64,000 bases of DNA from Nitrospirillum viridazoti CBAmc (GTDB taxonomy: Bacteria > Pseudomonadota > Alphaproteobacteria > Azospirillales > Azospirillaceae). This document shows positions 63,974 to 64,000 of the stretch, one piece after another. The DNA is taken from positions 1,736,001-1,800,000 of the forward strand of contig NZ_CP022111.1 of the NCBI RefSeq assembly GCF_000730165.1, read 5' to 3'. Numbering within the stretch: the stretch's first letter is position 1; each line of letters opens with the position of its first letter. The notes below the pieces were generated by a model that worked only from the letters and a program-made list of their open reading frames with translations, was not told the origin of the DNA and did not search any database. Position numbers and translations under genes: made by a program.

Positions 63974-64000
63974 GAAGGGATGTGTTCGCGCCATGATGCC

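Noticed and set aside
63801-64000. Short minus-strand frame ending near 63820 (58 codons, W/G/R-rich)
   Set aside because: No ribosome site or similarity; stem-loop structure explains the region better.

Overview
The window is a chromosomal stretch of a very GC-rich alphaproteobacterium. Conserved gene orders point to Rhodospirillales, most likely the Azospirillum/Nitrospirillum group: hisG-hisD followed by a UPF0262 gene and a low-molecular-weight phosphatase, a plant-type (class II) DAHP synthase, and cysE next to a cysteine desulfurase. The family placement is inference; no rRNA or species marker is present. Coding density is high, and strong GC bias produces long antisense ORFs that are not genes. 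There is no prophage, insertion sequence or CRISPR array. The clearest sign of recent transfer is a small AT-richer HigBA-type toxin-antitoxin island near 20 kb, which has an 8-bp tandem repeat tract upstream of it.

Layout. 0-6.5 kb: an edge-truncated FecR/DUF6600 secreted protein, a ferritin-like protein, an alpha/beta hydrolase divergent from its probable TetR repressor (perfect 12-6-12 operator between them), an Asp/Glu racemase, a periplasmic ClpP-fold protein and OsmC. 6.6-18 kb: class II DAHP synthase, a subtilisin-like autotransporter, DUF1993, GST, a HEAT-like protein, an exported isoaspartyl peptidase-amidohydrolase pair, and AmpG. 18-23 kb: tRNA-Met(CAU), a META lipoprotein, a methyltransferase, HigBA, mnmA and a [2Fe-2S] ferredoxin. 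23-32 kb: a CocE-type hydrolase, a DUF1275 membrane protein, and a cysE - cysteine desulfurase - hscB sulfur-mobilisation cluster whose HscB has lost the J-domain HPD motif. 33-43 kb: tyrS, an ABC ATPase with a giant permease fused to an M1 aminopeptidase, a YbaL/Kef antiporter and a VapBC pair. 43.6-51.7 kb: a tricorn-type protease, small exported proteins, and the hisG-hisD-UPF0262-phosphatase run. 52-55 kb: a fatty-acid hydroxylase gene translationally coupled to an ECF sigma factor, a putative anti-sigma factor and a ZraP/CnrX-like periplasmic sensor. 55-58.4 kb: a LysE exporter with a small upstream transcription unit, and catalase divergent from OxyR. 58-64 kb: a PHA-synthase-like DUF3141 protein, a methyl-accepting chemotaxis protein, and a 480-bp non-coding end with three stacked hairpins.

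Themes. Stress and redox functions recur: OxyR/catalase, OsmC, GST, the ferritin-like protein, and the ECF cascade. Thiol/sulfur metabolism also recurs (CysE, cysteine desulfurase, HscB, ferredoxin, MnmA), as do exported proteases and peptidases (S8 autotransporter, ClpP-like, IaaA plus amidohydrolase, CocE/S15, permease-M1, tricorn). The items I would follow first are the permease-M1 fusion, the HPD-less HscB with a zinc ribbon, the desaturase-ECF sensory operon, the short-transcript unit upstream of lysE, the VNTR-fronted toxin-antitoxin operon, and the structured RNA candidate at the right end.
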